Of a DNA stretch of 34,584 nucleotides, positions 16,367 to 23,941 are shown one piece after another. Under the pieces are notes generated by a model, which ran no database searches, was not told the origin of the DNA, and was given only the letters and a program-made list of their open reading frames with translations. The DNA comes from an uncultured Chloroflexales bacterium (GTDB lineage Bacteria > Chloroflexota > Chloroflexia > Chloroflexales > Chloroflexaceae), in the NCBI GenBank assembly GCA_937925925.1, contig CALANA010000072.1, forward strand, positions 1 to 34,584, given 5' to 3'. A program made the translations under genes and the position numbers. Every line of letters begins with the position of its first letter. Position 1 is the first letter of the stretch.

Positions 16367-17098
16367 TTATTGTGCGCCTCGTTCACTCTGCGCTTTCCGT
16401 GCATCTATCTCGTGCAAAACCTGTTGCCAGGCTGCGCTGATCTGGGCCTGGGTTTCTTCAGTTGTGCCACTGTTGTCAATCACCACATCGGCGTGGGCGA
16501 TGCGCTCGGCCTGTGGTGGTTGAGCAGCAACACGTTGTTGCGCTTCCTCGGCGCTCATTCCCCGCGTCTGGATCAGGCGTTCGATCTGTTGCTCGGTAGT
16601 ACAGGTGACTACCCAGATCGCATCACAGTAGGTTTGCCAGTTGGACTCCAATAGCTTGATCGCATCAATGACAGCGATAGGGCAGTCTAATGGTTTCTCG
16701 CGGGTACCGTGCCCGCTCTCCTGGGCAATGCTGGCGATCCAGGCCTTGATTTCAGTACGCACAGCCGGATGCACGATATTTTCGAGTCGTTGCAAGGCAT
16801 TCGGGTTGCTAAAGACGAGGCTGCCCAGCTTACGCCGGTCAATTGGCCCACCTGGCCGGGTCAAAATATTGGCCCCAAAGGCGGCCACAATCTGACGATA
16901 AACGGCAGTACCGGGCTGCTGCACCCGGTGGGTCACCCGATCAGCATCGATGGTACGTGCGCCGAGGCTCGACAACATCGCCAGTACCGTACTCTTCCCA
17001 CACGCAATCCCGCCAGTCAGTCCAATCAGATAGAGGTTAGGATTTTTCAAGATGTTCCTCGTTTCCAGGAAGCCTGGCAGCCAGCGATACCAGGTCAT
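16367..17098 (-). CDS. coaE: Dephospho-CoA kinase
   Basis: This 243-residue kinase phosphorylates the 3'-OH of dephospho-CoA, the last step of coenzyme A synthesis. The P-loop GGIACGKST is at residues 29-37, followed by the substrate motif TIDADRVTHRV and LVFSNPNALQRLENIVHPAV. The C-terminal part ends VIDNSGTTEETQAQI. It is longer than typical (about 200) because of a 20-residue N-terminal extension and an insert near 125-140. The ATG overlaps the stop of the preceding amidohydrolase gene by four bases (ATGA), which implies translational coupling and supports the long N-terminus. Confidence 0.94.
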   Translation of the reverse strand: MTWYRWLPGFLETRNILKNPNLYLIGLTGGIACGKSTVLAMLSSLGARTIDADRVTHRVQQPGTAVYRQIVAAFGANILTRPGGPIDRRKLGSLVFSNPNALQRLENIVHPAVRTEIKAWIASIAQESGHGTREKPLDCPIAVIDAIKLLESNWQTYCDAIWVVTCTTEQQIERLIQTRGMSAEEAQQRVAAQPPQAERIAHADVVIDNSGTTEETQAQISAAWQQVLHEIDARKAQSERGAQ

Positions 17099-19071
17099 TC
17101 CAACTCAATATACTCTTGCTTGACCAGCACCTGCTCGTCTAATCCACAGCGGGTCAACAATGTCCCGATCATATGCGCCCGTTCGTCTGCGTCCTTGCGG
17201 CTCCAGGTACGGCTTTTGATCTCCAGATAGGGGCCGGGCTGGTGGCGATTAACCAGGGTGTCCAGGTTGAGAGCAAAATCTTCACCCTGATAGGTAATGC
17301 GCCAGCGCAGGCGCCGCTTCTCGATTTCCACGACACGATCGGGCTGAAAATACTCACGGTAGAAGCGCAGGGTATGATCGGCGGGCGCGGTATAGCGTGC
17401 CCGCGAGAGCAAAATAGCCGAGGGATACTCACCCCGCTGGGCCTCGGTCATCAGCGTGATTGTATATTTGGGATCGATGCGGGCACCCGGATCAAGCCGG
17501 TGATCCTCGCGAATACGAATGCGTCCGCGCTCACGATTATCAAACAGGAAGTAGGTATCATACTGGGTGCGCTCGCTCGCTTTGGTGACGGTAACATCAG
17601 GCAGATCCAGCAGCGCGTTGATATACGCCTGACCCTGATCACCGACATACGCTTTTACCTGCACCTCGAAGATCTCGGCCTGTTGCACGCCGCCAATCGC
17701 CAGAATTTTGTCGAGCAAGTTGGCTTCGCGGCTGGCGAGAAAGGTGTTAATCGTTTCGGCAATTGCCTGCGCACGGGCCACAATCTGCTCCGTATCCAAT
17801 GTCAACAACTGGCGGTTGTGCAGCAGCCAGCGGCCATCGACCAGTACATCACGCACGTCGGCGGCACGGGCGCTGTAGACCAGATGCGAGTAAATGGCGT
17901 CGGGGCTGTAGGTATAGCGTGGCGCACTATGCAGCCGATCCAGTTCGACTACGGTTATATCTGCCCGTTTGCCGGGAACCAATGAGCCAATGATATGATC
18001 CAGGTGAATAGCCCGGGCACCGCGACTGGTCGCCAGTGCCAGAGCTTCGCGGGCGGGCACGGCCGTCGGGTCGCCGCTGACACCTTTGGGCAACAGGGCG
18101 GCCAGATGGATTTCGGTAAACATATCTTGATCGTCGTTGCTGGCGGGGCCATCAGTACCCAGACCAGTGCGCACGCCAGCTTCGATCAGGCGGCGATAGG
18201 GCGCAATCCCGCTGGCAAGCTTGAGGTTGCTGCTAGGGCAGGGTACTGCTCCAACGCCCGACTCGCGTAGTAACACGATATCATCTTCGGTGGCATGCAC
18301 ACAATGGGCAGCAATACAACGCACGTCAAAGATACCGACCTGCCGTGCATAGCCGATCGGCGTGGTTTCATGCTGGGCGCGGCTTGCCTCTACTTCACGG
18401 GTCGTCTCAGACAAATGGGTGATCAATGGTACATCATAGCGCCGACACAGGGCAGCCGCTTCGCGATAAATAGCGTCGGTGCAGGTATAGGGTGCATGCG
18501 GCGCGATGGTGGGAATAATCCGCTCGTGAGTATGCCATTCCGCGATAAACTGCCGCGCCCGTTCCAGACCATCGTCATACGAAGGTGCATCAGGCGTAGG
18601 GAGACGCATCACCGTCTGCCCACAGATGGCGCGCATGCCGGCTTCGTCGGCAGCGCGGGCAACCTGTTCTTCAAAGTAGTACATATCGACAAAGGTGGTT
18701 GTGCCACCGCGCAGCATTTCGGCACACGAGAGCAGCGTGCCGACGTAGCTAAATTCGGGATTGACAAACTGGCTCTCAACCGGAAACATATAGCCAAACA
18801 GCCACACATCAAGCTGCTGGTCGGCGACCAGTCCCCGCAACAGACTCATCGGAACGTGGGCATGACCATTGATCAGGCCCGGTATAATAGCACAACCGTG
18901 GCAGTCATGCACATCCGCAGCTTGAAATTGTGAACGCAACGTAGCCGTCGGGCCGACAGCGACAATATCGCGCCCACGGATCGCTACCCCGCCATCTGGG
19001 AAAATACGGCCTTCCCCGTCCATCGTGACAACGATACCGCCAAGCAGCAGTCGATCGACGTGTTCGGTCAT
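17095..19071 (-). CDS. Amidohydrolase (MTA/SAH deaminase-like) fused to a C-terminal CYTH domain
   Basis: A 658-residue two-domain protein. Residues 1-450 form an amidohydrolase of the 5-methylthioadenosine/S-adenosylhomocysteine (or cytosine/guanine) deaminase group: metal ligands HAH at about 70-72 in GLINGHAHVPMSLLRG, then APHAPYTC, THLSET with its His, AAHCVH, and GTDGPASND with the metal Asp. Residues about 465-655 resemble a CYTH (adenylyl cyclase CyaB/thiamine triphosphatase) tunnel domain, with EVQVK in place of the usual ExExK, RIRIRED, EIEKRRLRWRI and YLEIKSRTW. CYTH domains bind or hydrolyse triphosphates, so the fusion may sense or act on a nucleotide related to the deaminase substrate (inference). 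The ATG at 19071 has AGGAGG ten bases upstream. It is translationally coupled to coaE. Confidence 0.85.
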   Translation of the reverse strand: MTEHVDRLLLGGIVVTMDGEGRIFPDGGVAIRGRDIVAVGPTATLRSQFQAADVHDCHGCAIIPGLINGHAHVPMSLLRGLVADQQLDVWLFGYMFPVESQFVNPEFSYVGTLLSCAEMLRGGTTTFVDMYYFEEQVARAADEAGMRAICGQTVMRLPTPDAPSYDDGLERARQFIAEWHTHERIIPTIAPHAPYTCTDAIYREAAALCRRYDVPLITHLSETTREVEASRAQHETTPIGYARQVGIFDVRCIAAHCVHATEDDIVLLRESGVGAVPCPSSNLKLASGIAPYRRLIEAGVRTGLGTDGPASNDDQDMFTEIHLAALLPKGVSGDPTAVPAREALALATSRGARAIHLDHIIGSLVPGKRADITVVELDRLHSAPRYTYSPDAIYSHLVYSARAADVRDVLVDGRWLLHNRQLLTLDTEQIVARAQAIAETINTFLASREANLLDKILAIGGVQQAEIFEVQVKAYVGDQGQAYINALLDLPDVTVTKASERTQYDTYFLFDNRERGRIRIREDHRLDPGARIDPKYTITLMTEAQRGEYPSAILLSRARYTAPADHTLRFYREYFQPDRVVEIEKRRLRWRITYQGEDFALNLDTLVNRHQPGPYLEIKSRTWSRKDADERAHMIGTLLTRCGLDEQVLVKQEYIELE

Positions 19072-19270
19072 AGCCTTTGCTCCTCCTGAGGATCTACTTT
19101 CAGGATCATCAATCTGATACAACCGGGTTAGTTGGGTGTTCGCGTATATCTGGTGCAACCGTCTATATGCAAACATCCATTGTGTATGTCCTGTACTATA
19201 ACACGACTTACGCAATCGAAGAGGTTTCATGGCGGTGGTTCAGGTTGGTTTCCTACCTCGCTGGCGGCCC

Positions 19271-19366
19271 GGGGCCTGAAGGCCTCGGCTTTCGGTGCGA
19301 AGCCCGCGCAGACGCCGGGGGCCTGAAGGCCCCGGCGTCCGGTGCCAAGCCCGCCTACGCGGGCTT
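19271..19366. repeat. Two tandem copies of a ~47-bp GC hairpin unit
   Basis: GGGGCCTGAAGGCCTCGGC (19271) and GGGGCCTGAAGGCCCCGGC (19318) each start a unit that continues CGGTGC-AAGCCCGC. The second unit ends in AAGCCCGC-CTAC-GCGGGCTT (19347-19366) followed by TTGATT, which looks like an intrinsic terminator on the plus strand, but no plus-strand gene precedes it. The remainder of 19072-19616 holds one more CCGGCTGAAGCCGGGAGTCCC hairpin (about 19479-19499, inverse of the array unit at 24591-25254) and nothing coding. Confidence 0.7.
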
Positions 19367-19616
19367 TTGATTACCCGTGCGTTCACGCGCCGGGCATCGC
19401 TCAGATTGTCACAAAGAGGAGTTACAAAGTACCGCATCGAGTGCCGCAGCCATGCCGCCGCTTGCGGCACCGGTCTTCCGGCTGAAGCCGGGAGTCCCAA
19501 CGTTCGCGTATGCGGAGTAAATGCTCAACCATCACACCGCGTACCTCGTGTCATATAACAGGAGGTACGCAGTGGCGGGTGTCGTTTTGGAACGACGGGT
19601 GGTTATAGAGGGCACC

Positions 19617-19655
19617 GACGCTTCCGCGTCGGCACCCGCAAGACGCGGAAGCGTC
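19617..19655 (-). terminator. Hairpin after the DUF4097-like gene
   Basis: GACGCTTCCGCGTC (19617-19630) pairs perfectly with 19642-19655 around an 11-base loop, 33 bases beyond the minus-strand stop at 19688. There is no U-run, so it is either a factor-dependent end or a dispersed GC hairpin. A related ACGCGGAA/TTCCGCGT pair lies near 25331-25368. Confidence 0.45.
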
Positions 19656-19687
19656 GCCCCTGGCAACGAGGATAGGTGGATAAGCGA

Positions 19688-21535
19688 TTAGCTGTCCAGC
19701 GCTTCCAGCAGCAAGTCGCCCTCTTCAGGCGTGATGCGCCCCTCGGCCACCAGACGCAGAATGGCCTCCCGATCCTGCTCCGGGTTGAGCGTCGGTTTAT
19801 CGGTTGTCGGCGGTGGAGTCGGCTCCTGGTCAGATGGCAGTGTATCTACTACTGGTGGTGTCGACTCGGATGATGCGGACGATTGGGACGGAGACAAGTG
19901 TATAGTCGGCCCGGTAGCTGGCGCATGCGGCGCAGCATCTGGTGCCGGTGGATGCGGCGGGTGTGGTGGATGTGCTGGCTTACCCGATGGATGCGGTGGT
20001 GGCGGTGGTGTTACACGCAATTTGCTGATAGCGCGTTCAACCGCCTCCAGCGCGTCAGACAGGCCTTCAGTCGCCGCGCGTTGCGCCTGCTCCTTAATGC
20101 GTTCCAGCCGTTCTGGATCGAACAGCCATTCCCGCTCGTTGAGTCGCACCCGCACGCGCGGATCATGCCCCCGCCAACGTTCGTGCGCTCGTTTATGGCG
20201 GCGGGCGCGTTCCTCGGCTTTCCGCTTAAACCGACGTGCGTGTTTTTCAGCTTTGCGTGCGCCTCGTGCCGTCCAATCACGCCAGGGCGCATCCGGCGTT
20301 GCTGTTCCCGGTTGCTGACCGGCAAAGAGGGTGGCAAACTCACGGCCCAGTTCTTGACCCAGCTTGCCCATCTCGCGGCCCAGTTCCTGCCCAAATTTGC
20401 CCATCTCACGCCCAAAGTCGTCCAGTTCGCGTTCAAACTCGCCCCAGCGTCCACTGACGCGGCTGTGATGTGGATGACTCGCCGCCTGCAGATCCAGGTC
20501 GCCTCCGACTGTCAATTCGAGACGCGCCTGCCCCTGGCCATACACGAGCTTAATGCGGTTGCCTGCATCACGCGCCGCCACGCCGGGGCCACTGATCTCG
20601 CCATTGACGGTGGCCTGAAGGGTCAAATCAGCACCGTTGGGTAGGATAATCTCGGCATCGCCACGAACATCGAGACGTGATTGACTATCAACTGGAAATG
20701 CGGCTTGCAGTTCCAGGTCACCCGCAATCCGTCCAGCAGTTACCGGCCCCTGTACTGCCGTAAATTCGGCATCGGCACCCACATCGCCCACCTGAAGTGC
20801 CCCGCCAATGTCGTGGCAGCTTGCGCCACCACCGATACGTACCACCTGTACCTCCTCCTGAACTGTGCGCAAATCGCAATCGCCCGCGACTGTGCTGACA
20901 TGGATGCGTCGTGCGCCATCGATCTCCAGATCGCCGCCTACGCTACTTAACGTGATTTCGGCTGAGTGGCAACTGATCAGTTCGCAATCACCGTTGACCG
21001 TGCCCACCCGTAAGCCACTCGCCAGACGTTCCGCGTCCAGGTCACCACCGACTGTACCTACCACGATCGTTCCACCATGTTCTATGACGAGATCGCCACT
21101 AACCGCCTCAATTTCGGCGCGTTCAACATGGGTAAGCGTTGCATCACCCTGAATACCCTGTCGAGCGAGCAACGCCGGCGTATGGGCCACCTCCAGGTCT
21201 TCCGCCAGATTGTTCAGTTCAACCGCCTCGGTGATCTGCGACAGTTCAACCTCATCACCAATCTCGGTCAGTTCCACACGACGTACATTCTTGATCGCAA
21301 CTGCGCCGCTGGCCTGGGTAATACTGATCGTGCTATCTATGGGTACTCGTAGCCGCAAATCGTCCTGACAACCCGTGATGGTCAGTGTACCGGACTCTTC
21401 ATATACTTCCTGGGGGGCGGTATCGCTGTCGAGGACAATGGTTGGTTCGGCCCAACCACGTATGCGTATATCGCCGGTAACCCGCGTGATCAACACCTGT
21501 GATATTGAATCAGCGGGAAAAGTCTGTTGGGTCAT
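19688..21535 (-). CDS. DUF4097-like beta-repeat protein with C-terminal SHOCT-like module
   Basis: A 615-residue protein with no signal peptide or membrane span. Residues 1-350 are repeated short beta-strands (GDLVIEHGGTIVVGTVGGDLDAE, VGTVNGDCEL, VGGDLEIDG, VAGDCDLRT, IAGDLELQA), typical of DUF4097/LiaX-type adhesin-like right-handed folds. Residues about 360-400 are an amphipathic helix with repeated GRE(M/L)GKLGQEL. A very basic helical region (KAEKHARRFKRKAEERARRHKR) follows, then a helix, then a Pro/His-rich linker. The end reads REAILRLVAEGRITPEEGDLLLEAL, a helical-hairpin (SHOCT-like) module. GAGGTGA precedes the ATG. It is the last gene of a three-gene operon. LiaX in Enterococcus combines the same two modules in envelope-stress defence. 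A similar role here is inference. Confidence 0.8.
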   Translation of the reverse strand: MTQQTFPADSISQVLITRVTGDIRIRGWAEPTIVLDSDTAPQEVYEESGTLTITGCQDDLRLRVPIDSTISITQASGAVAIKNVRRVELTEIGDEVELSQITEAVELNNLAEDLEVAHTPALLARQGIQGDATLTHVERAEIEAVSGDLVIEHGGTIVVGTVGGDLDAERLASGLRVGTVNGDCELISCHSAEITLSSVGGDLEIDGARRIHVSTVAGDCDLRTVQEEVQVVRIGGGASCHDIGGALQVGDVGADAEFTAVQGPVTAGRIAGDLELQAAFPVDSQSRLDVRGDAEIILPNGADLTLQATVNGEISGPGVAARDAGNRIKLVYGQGQARLELTVGGDLDLQAASHPHHSRVSGRWGEFERELDDFGREMGKFGQELGREMGKLGQELGREFATLFAGQQPGTATPDAPWRDWTARGARKAEKHARRFKRKAEERARRHKRAHERWRGHDPRVRVRLNEREWLFDPERLERIKEQAQRAATEGLSDALEAVERAISKLRVTPPPPPHPSGKPAHPPHPPHPPAPDAAPHAPATGPTIHLSPSQSSASSESTPPVVDTLPSDQEPTPPPTTDKPTLNPEQDREAILRLVAEGRITPEEGDLLLEALDS

Positions 21536-21649
21536 ATGTCACCTCATACTGTGTCATCAGTAACAGCACGGGTCAGCGTCTGCCGCTGGCGCGCATACAA
21601 GCCAGAGTGAACGCGAGCCACCCATCTGCTGTACTGAAGACGGATTATG

Positions 21650-22006
21650 CTATTCGACAAACACCTCAATGCGCTCGCCTTCTTCCATGTCGTGCAAATC
21701 GAGGAGCCTTCCAATTTTACCGGTTTCAATAGTGGCGAACAGATCGTCAAGCATGTGTTCGTTCAACTGGGGTGCCAGCCGTGCCCCCAGACGCAAGCCG
21801 ATGTTGATCAATCCGATCGGAATCGTGACATTGATCTTCTGGCGATTGCTGGTCAGGTCAGTAACCCGCACGCGCACCATACGATCACGGAGCCGCTCGC
21901 GATCAATGCCCAGTGTATCGAGTAACTGCGCCGCTTCAGCCGCCGTAATCTGGCCGGACTCAACCAGGTGCAAGATCCGATTGCGTTCTTCAGTCGATGC
22001 GGCCAT
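21650..22006 (-). CDS. Small SHOCT-like / YvlB-N-type protein
   Basis: 118 residues. The N-terminal module reads RNRILHLVESGQITAAEAAQLLDTL, matching the C-terminal modules of both neighbouring operon genes. The remainder (MVRVRVTDLTSNRQKINVTIPIGLINIGLRLGARLAP, then acidic DDLFATIETGKIGRLLDLHDMEEGERIEVFVE) resembles the partner segment seen in YvlB-like proteins, with a short hydrophobic but not clearly membrane-spanning stretch. Its start overlaps the end of the DUF2089 gene by 17 bases, which implies coupled translation. It is 114 bases upstream of the DUF4097-like gene. No enzymatic motif is visible; a scaffold or regulatory partner role is likely. Confidence 0.8.
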   Translation of the reverse strand: MAASTEERNRILHLVESGQITAAEAAQLLDTLGIDRERLRDRMVRVRVTDLTSNRQKINVTIPIGLINIGLRLGARLAPQLNEHMLDDLFATIETGKIGRLLDLHDMEEGERIEVFVE

Positions 22007-22376
22007 CGCCCTGCCCTTTCAGCAACCGCATGGCTTCCTCAACACTAATTTCGCTGGCGGCGAGTCGATCCAGGATCTCACGACGGCTGGCACGGTTCTC
22101 GCTTTCTGCTTCCGGGGTGCCACCCAGGGTCGCCACAATGGTGTCCAGACGGCTGCGAGCCGTGTTATAGGCTATTTTCAGTTCGCTGGCAACAGCATTG
22201 ATATTGCCACGGTTTTTCACCAGCAGTTCCACAAACTCCAGTTGCTCTGGTGAGAGATGTCCAATCCAACCCAGGCTAAACTGGCCCTCGATCACGATCC
22301 CACTTGTGGGACATTCCAGACGGGTGACAATCAACTCGTTGCCACTGATCGGGTCACGTGTAATAATCTGATGCAT
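21990..22376 (-). CDS. DUF2089-family regulator with degenerate zinc ribbon
   Basis: 128 residues. The middle region GHLSPEQLEFVELLVKNRGNINAVASELKIAYNTARSRLD (about residues 38-77) is the DUF2089 helix-turn-helix, resembling sigma-70 region 4/LuxR-type HTH. Members usually begin with a zinc ribbon (CPxCG...CPxCG). Here the two knuckles read DPISG and CPTSG, so three of four cysteines are gone. The C-terminus carries RREILDRLAASEISVEEAMRLL, the SHOCT-like module shared by all three genes of the operon. ATG at 22376 with AAGGAG seven bases upstream. First gene of the operon, about 130 nt downstream of a near-consensus promoter. It probably regulates its own operon (inference). Confidence 0.87.
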   Translation of the reverse strand: MHQIITRDPISGNELIVTRLECPTSGIVIEGQFSLGWIGHLSPEQLEFVELLVKNRGNINAVASELKIAYNTARSRLDTIVATLGGTPEAESENRASRREILDRLAASEISVEEAMRLLKGQGDGRID

Positions 22377-22516
22377 CAGGTAACTCCTTACCGCAACCAC
22401 ATAATGCTGCAAACACGGTGACGGGCGCGTTAAACGCTGCCCTACCCGCTATTGCTGTGCCTTTGTTAGTACCAAAATAATGAACAACATGGCATTTTTT
22501 ACCAACCACACGAATA

Positions 22517-22545
22517 ATTGTAGCACATCTAGCTATAATTGTCAA
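22517..22545 (-). promoter_or_regulatory. Near-consensus promoter of the DUF2089 operon
   Basis: On the minus strand, TTGACA (complement of 22540-22545) and TACAAT (complement of 22517-22522) are exactly 17 bases apart, with TGC before the -10. It is the strongest promoter match seen in the window. The predicted leader is about 130 nt. Confidence 0.85.
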
Positions 22546-22948
22546 TATATTTGGCAAAAAACATCAATCCTTTGGCGTTTTTTACTACAGAAGGACAGCG
22601 GCACTCTTTAAGGTACCTGGTGGCTTTGACACCGCACCCCGGAAGGAGACGCACGGACGAAGCGAAAAGCGATCTGCGTGTTTGAGCGGTCTGAGCGAGC
22701 GATGCATTTGAACGCTTGCTTGAACGATTTGAAGCGCTTCTTCGCTGGATAGGAAACAGGGTACAGGATACAAATGACCGATCCAACCACCCTTCACCTG
22801 TCACCTGTCACCTGAAGACACCTCACGCTTCACGCCTTAGACCTCACGCCACCCGAACCCGTGAACGGCCCGCTCGCGCTCCAGCGGGACGTGCCTTGCG
22901 CTTCCTACCTTGTTACTCCTCTGTAACCTGTGTAGGTATACTGAACAT
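22546..22948. other. Non-coding stretch; nothing firm
   Basis: No credible gene on either strand. There are short imperfect repeats: CACCTGT three times near 22794-22813, and GAACG(C/A) decamers near 22708-22735 that resemble those before cobT. TATACT at 22937-22942 could be a -10 for a plus-strand transcript ending at the terminator at 23049-23097, but no good -35 is spaced for it. Confidence 0.4.
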
Positions 22949-23048
22949 CAGGTGAGATGTTCGTTTTGGAAGAGTGTAACTCTTGTTCGGTTTCGTTACC
23001 AGATCAGCCTTCCTACATCATGGTGAAACTCGCTGTACCTTCCCCTGG

Positions 23049-23097
23049 CTCCGATGAAGACCGCTTTCCTCCAGCGATCTTCATCGGAGTTTTATTT
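23049..23097 (+). terminator. Intrinsic terminator of an unassigned plus-strand transcript
   Basis: CTCCGATGAAGA (23049-23060) pairs perfectly with TCTTCATCGGAG (23078-23089) and is followed directly by TTTTATTT. No plus-strand gene lies upstream within 20 kb of sequence that would need it (the neighbouring operon is on the minus strand), so it probably ends a short RNA starting somewhere in 22900-22960. Confidence 0.75.
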
Positions 23098-23111
23098 GTG
23101 TCCAACATCTC

Positions 23112-23140
23112 TTTACAAGCAATGGTGCGGGGTGTATAAT
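23112..23140 (+). promoter_or_regulatory. Canonical promoter of the putative small RNA or leader
   Basis: TTTACA (23112-23117) and TATAAT (23135-23140) with exactly 17 bases between. It begins 15 bases after the preceding terminator. No start codon with a ribosome site follows for 350 bases. Confidence 0.8.
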
Positions 23141-23146
23141 GTTGTT

Positions 23147-23275
23147 CGTGGCAAAGCGGCGCCACAGGCAGAGTCTTGTGAATAACGCACATGGCGATGC
23201 GGTGTGAGGCCTATGTGGAGCTACGAAGCCCCGCTTAACACCTACAAAAGATCTATAAAATGTAGATCTTCTTTC
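23147..23275 (+). ncRNA. Putative structured small RNA (or terminated leader of the 67-aa gene)
   Basis: The segment lies between a consensus promoter (23112-23140) and an intrinsic terminator (stem 23248-23270). Hand-folding gives a rod: AAGCGG (23154-23159) with CCGCTT (23231-23236), a lopsided internal loop (2 by 12 nt), CCACA with TGTGG (23062-type position 23162-23166 with 23214-23218), GGC with GCC, and an apical CGCA/TGCG hairpin (23186-23189/23198-23201). I do not recognise it as 6S, SRP, tmRNA, RNase P or a known riboswitch. Two readings remain: an independent RNA of about 125 nt, or a leader whose terminator controls the gene at 23500. Confidence 0.55.
23248..23275 (+). terminator. 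Terminator of the putative small RNA, with a competing hairpin
   Basis: AAGATCTA (23248-23255) pairs with TAGATCTT (23263-23270) around TAAAATG and is followed by a pyrimidine-rich run CTTTCCTCTCTTCTG. CTACA (23242-23246) can instead pair with TGTAG (23261-23265), which would break the terminator stem, as an antiterminator would. Confidence 0.6.
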
Positions 23276-23499
23276 CTCTCTTCTGTTTATTGTAGCAATA
23301 GTACCTGTCCAGGAACGAAAGCGGTGGAACATCCGTGAGACGCTGGTAAGCCAGCGGGGAGCAACCTTGCTGACTGATCGGTGATGCCTACAGTTTCGTT
23401 ATCGTTCGTTATACTGAGAGTATGAGCTGGAGGACGCAGTTGCTCATGTGAGCGGTGCGTGGCCCATATCGACAGGATGAAGAATAGGGAGGTGCGCAT

Positions 23500-23703
23500 A
23501 TGAAACAGAACACTACGCTATGCAACACATGGTTTGGTACGGTGCATGGATATCCGATCAAGGTTGAGGAACATCAGTACGATCTTTCGTATATTGTCGA
23601 ATTTTATGATGTGAGTGATGAACGGTGCGAACGGTGTATTACGCACGATCCGATAACGGGTGAAGAATTACTGCTGGCTCATATTCAACGCCAGCAAGGA
23701 TAG
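23500..23703 (+). CDS. Small protein with degenerate zinc-ribbon-like DPITGEEL motif
   Basis: 67 residues with no membrane segment. The ATG at 23500 has GGGAGG eight bases upstream, which makes translation likely. The C-terminal part, RCITHDPITGEELLLAHIQ, parallels the start of the DUF2089 protein encoded at 21990-22376 (IITRDPISGNELIVTRLEC): in both, the CPxCG knuckle of a zinc ribbon has become DPISG or DPITG. A CERC pair directly before it may be a remnant or alternative metal site. It is preceded by a 350-base non-coding leader region holding a promoter and terminator, and followed by the bidirectional terminator at 23913. No known family is recognised. Confidence 0.65.
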   Translation: MKQNTTLCNTWFGTVHGYPIKVEEHQYDLSYIVEFYDVSDERCERCITHDPITGEELLLAHIQRQQG

Positions 23704-23912
23704 GTTGCCACTGAACGGTACTACGCCAATACGACGTATGAGTATGCATGTACCATAGAAGGCATGGAGAACGCCAGGACGCGAATTATGTAGCTCCTGG
23801 GCTGCCGTTATGGTTTCTGCAGTTATAAAGGTTTGGAGTATGCATAGAGCCGGTAACCAGCGTCTCACGAATGTGCCATCGGCTATGAATAGATGCGTTT
23901 ATCTGCGCACGA
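23704..23912. other. Intergenic; nothing recognised
   Basis: The 3' region between the 67-aa gene and the shared terminator. No frame with a ribosome site and no strong hairpin was found. The opposite side of the terminator (23942-24085) is equally featureless. Confidence 0.4.
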
Positions 23913-23941
23913 AAAACCGGAGGCAGGTTGCCTCCGGTTTT
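23913..23941. terminator. Bidirectional intrinsic terminator between two convergent small genes
   Basis: AAAACCGGAGGCA (23913-23925) pairs perfectly with TGCCTCCGGTTTT (23929-23941) around a three-base loop. It gives a U-tail on both strands (TTTT on plus, TTTTT on minus). It serves the plus-strand gene at 23500-23703 and the minus-strand gene at 24086-24298. Confidence 0.85.

Noticed and set aside
19731-20644. Long plus-strand frames opposite the DUF4097-like gene
   Set aside because: Shadows of the biased minus-strand codons. No ribosome site, and composition is low-complexity.
23147-23275. 6S RNA or bacterial SRP RNA
   Set aside because: It is shorter than 6S RNA, lacks the large symmetric open bubble, and has no GGAA-loop SRP domain. 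Kept only as an unclassified small RNA.
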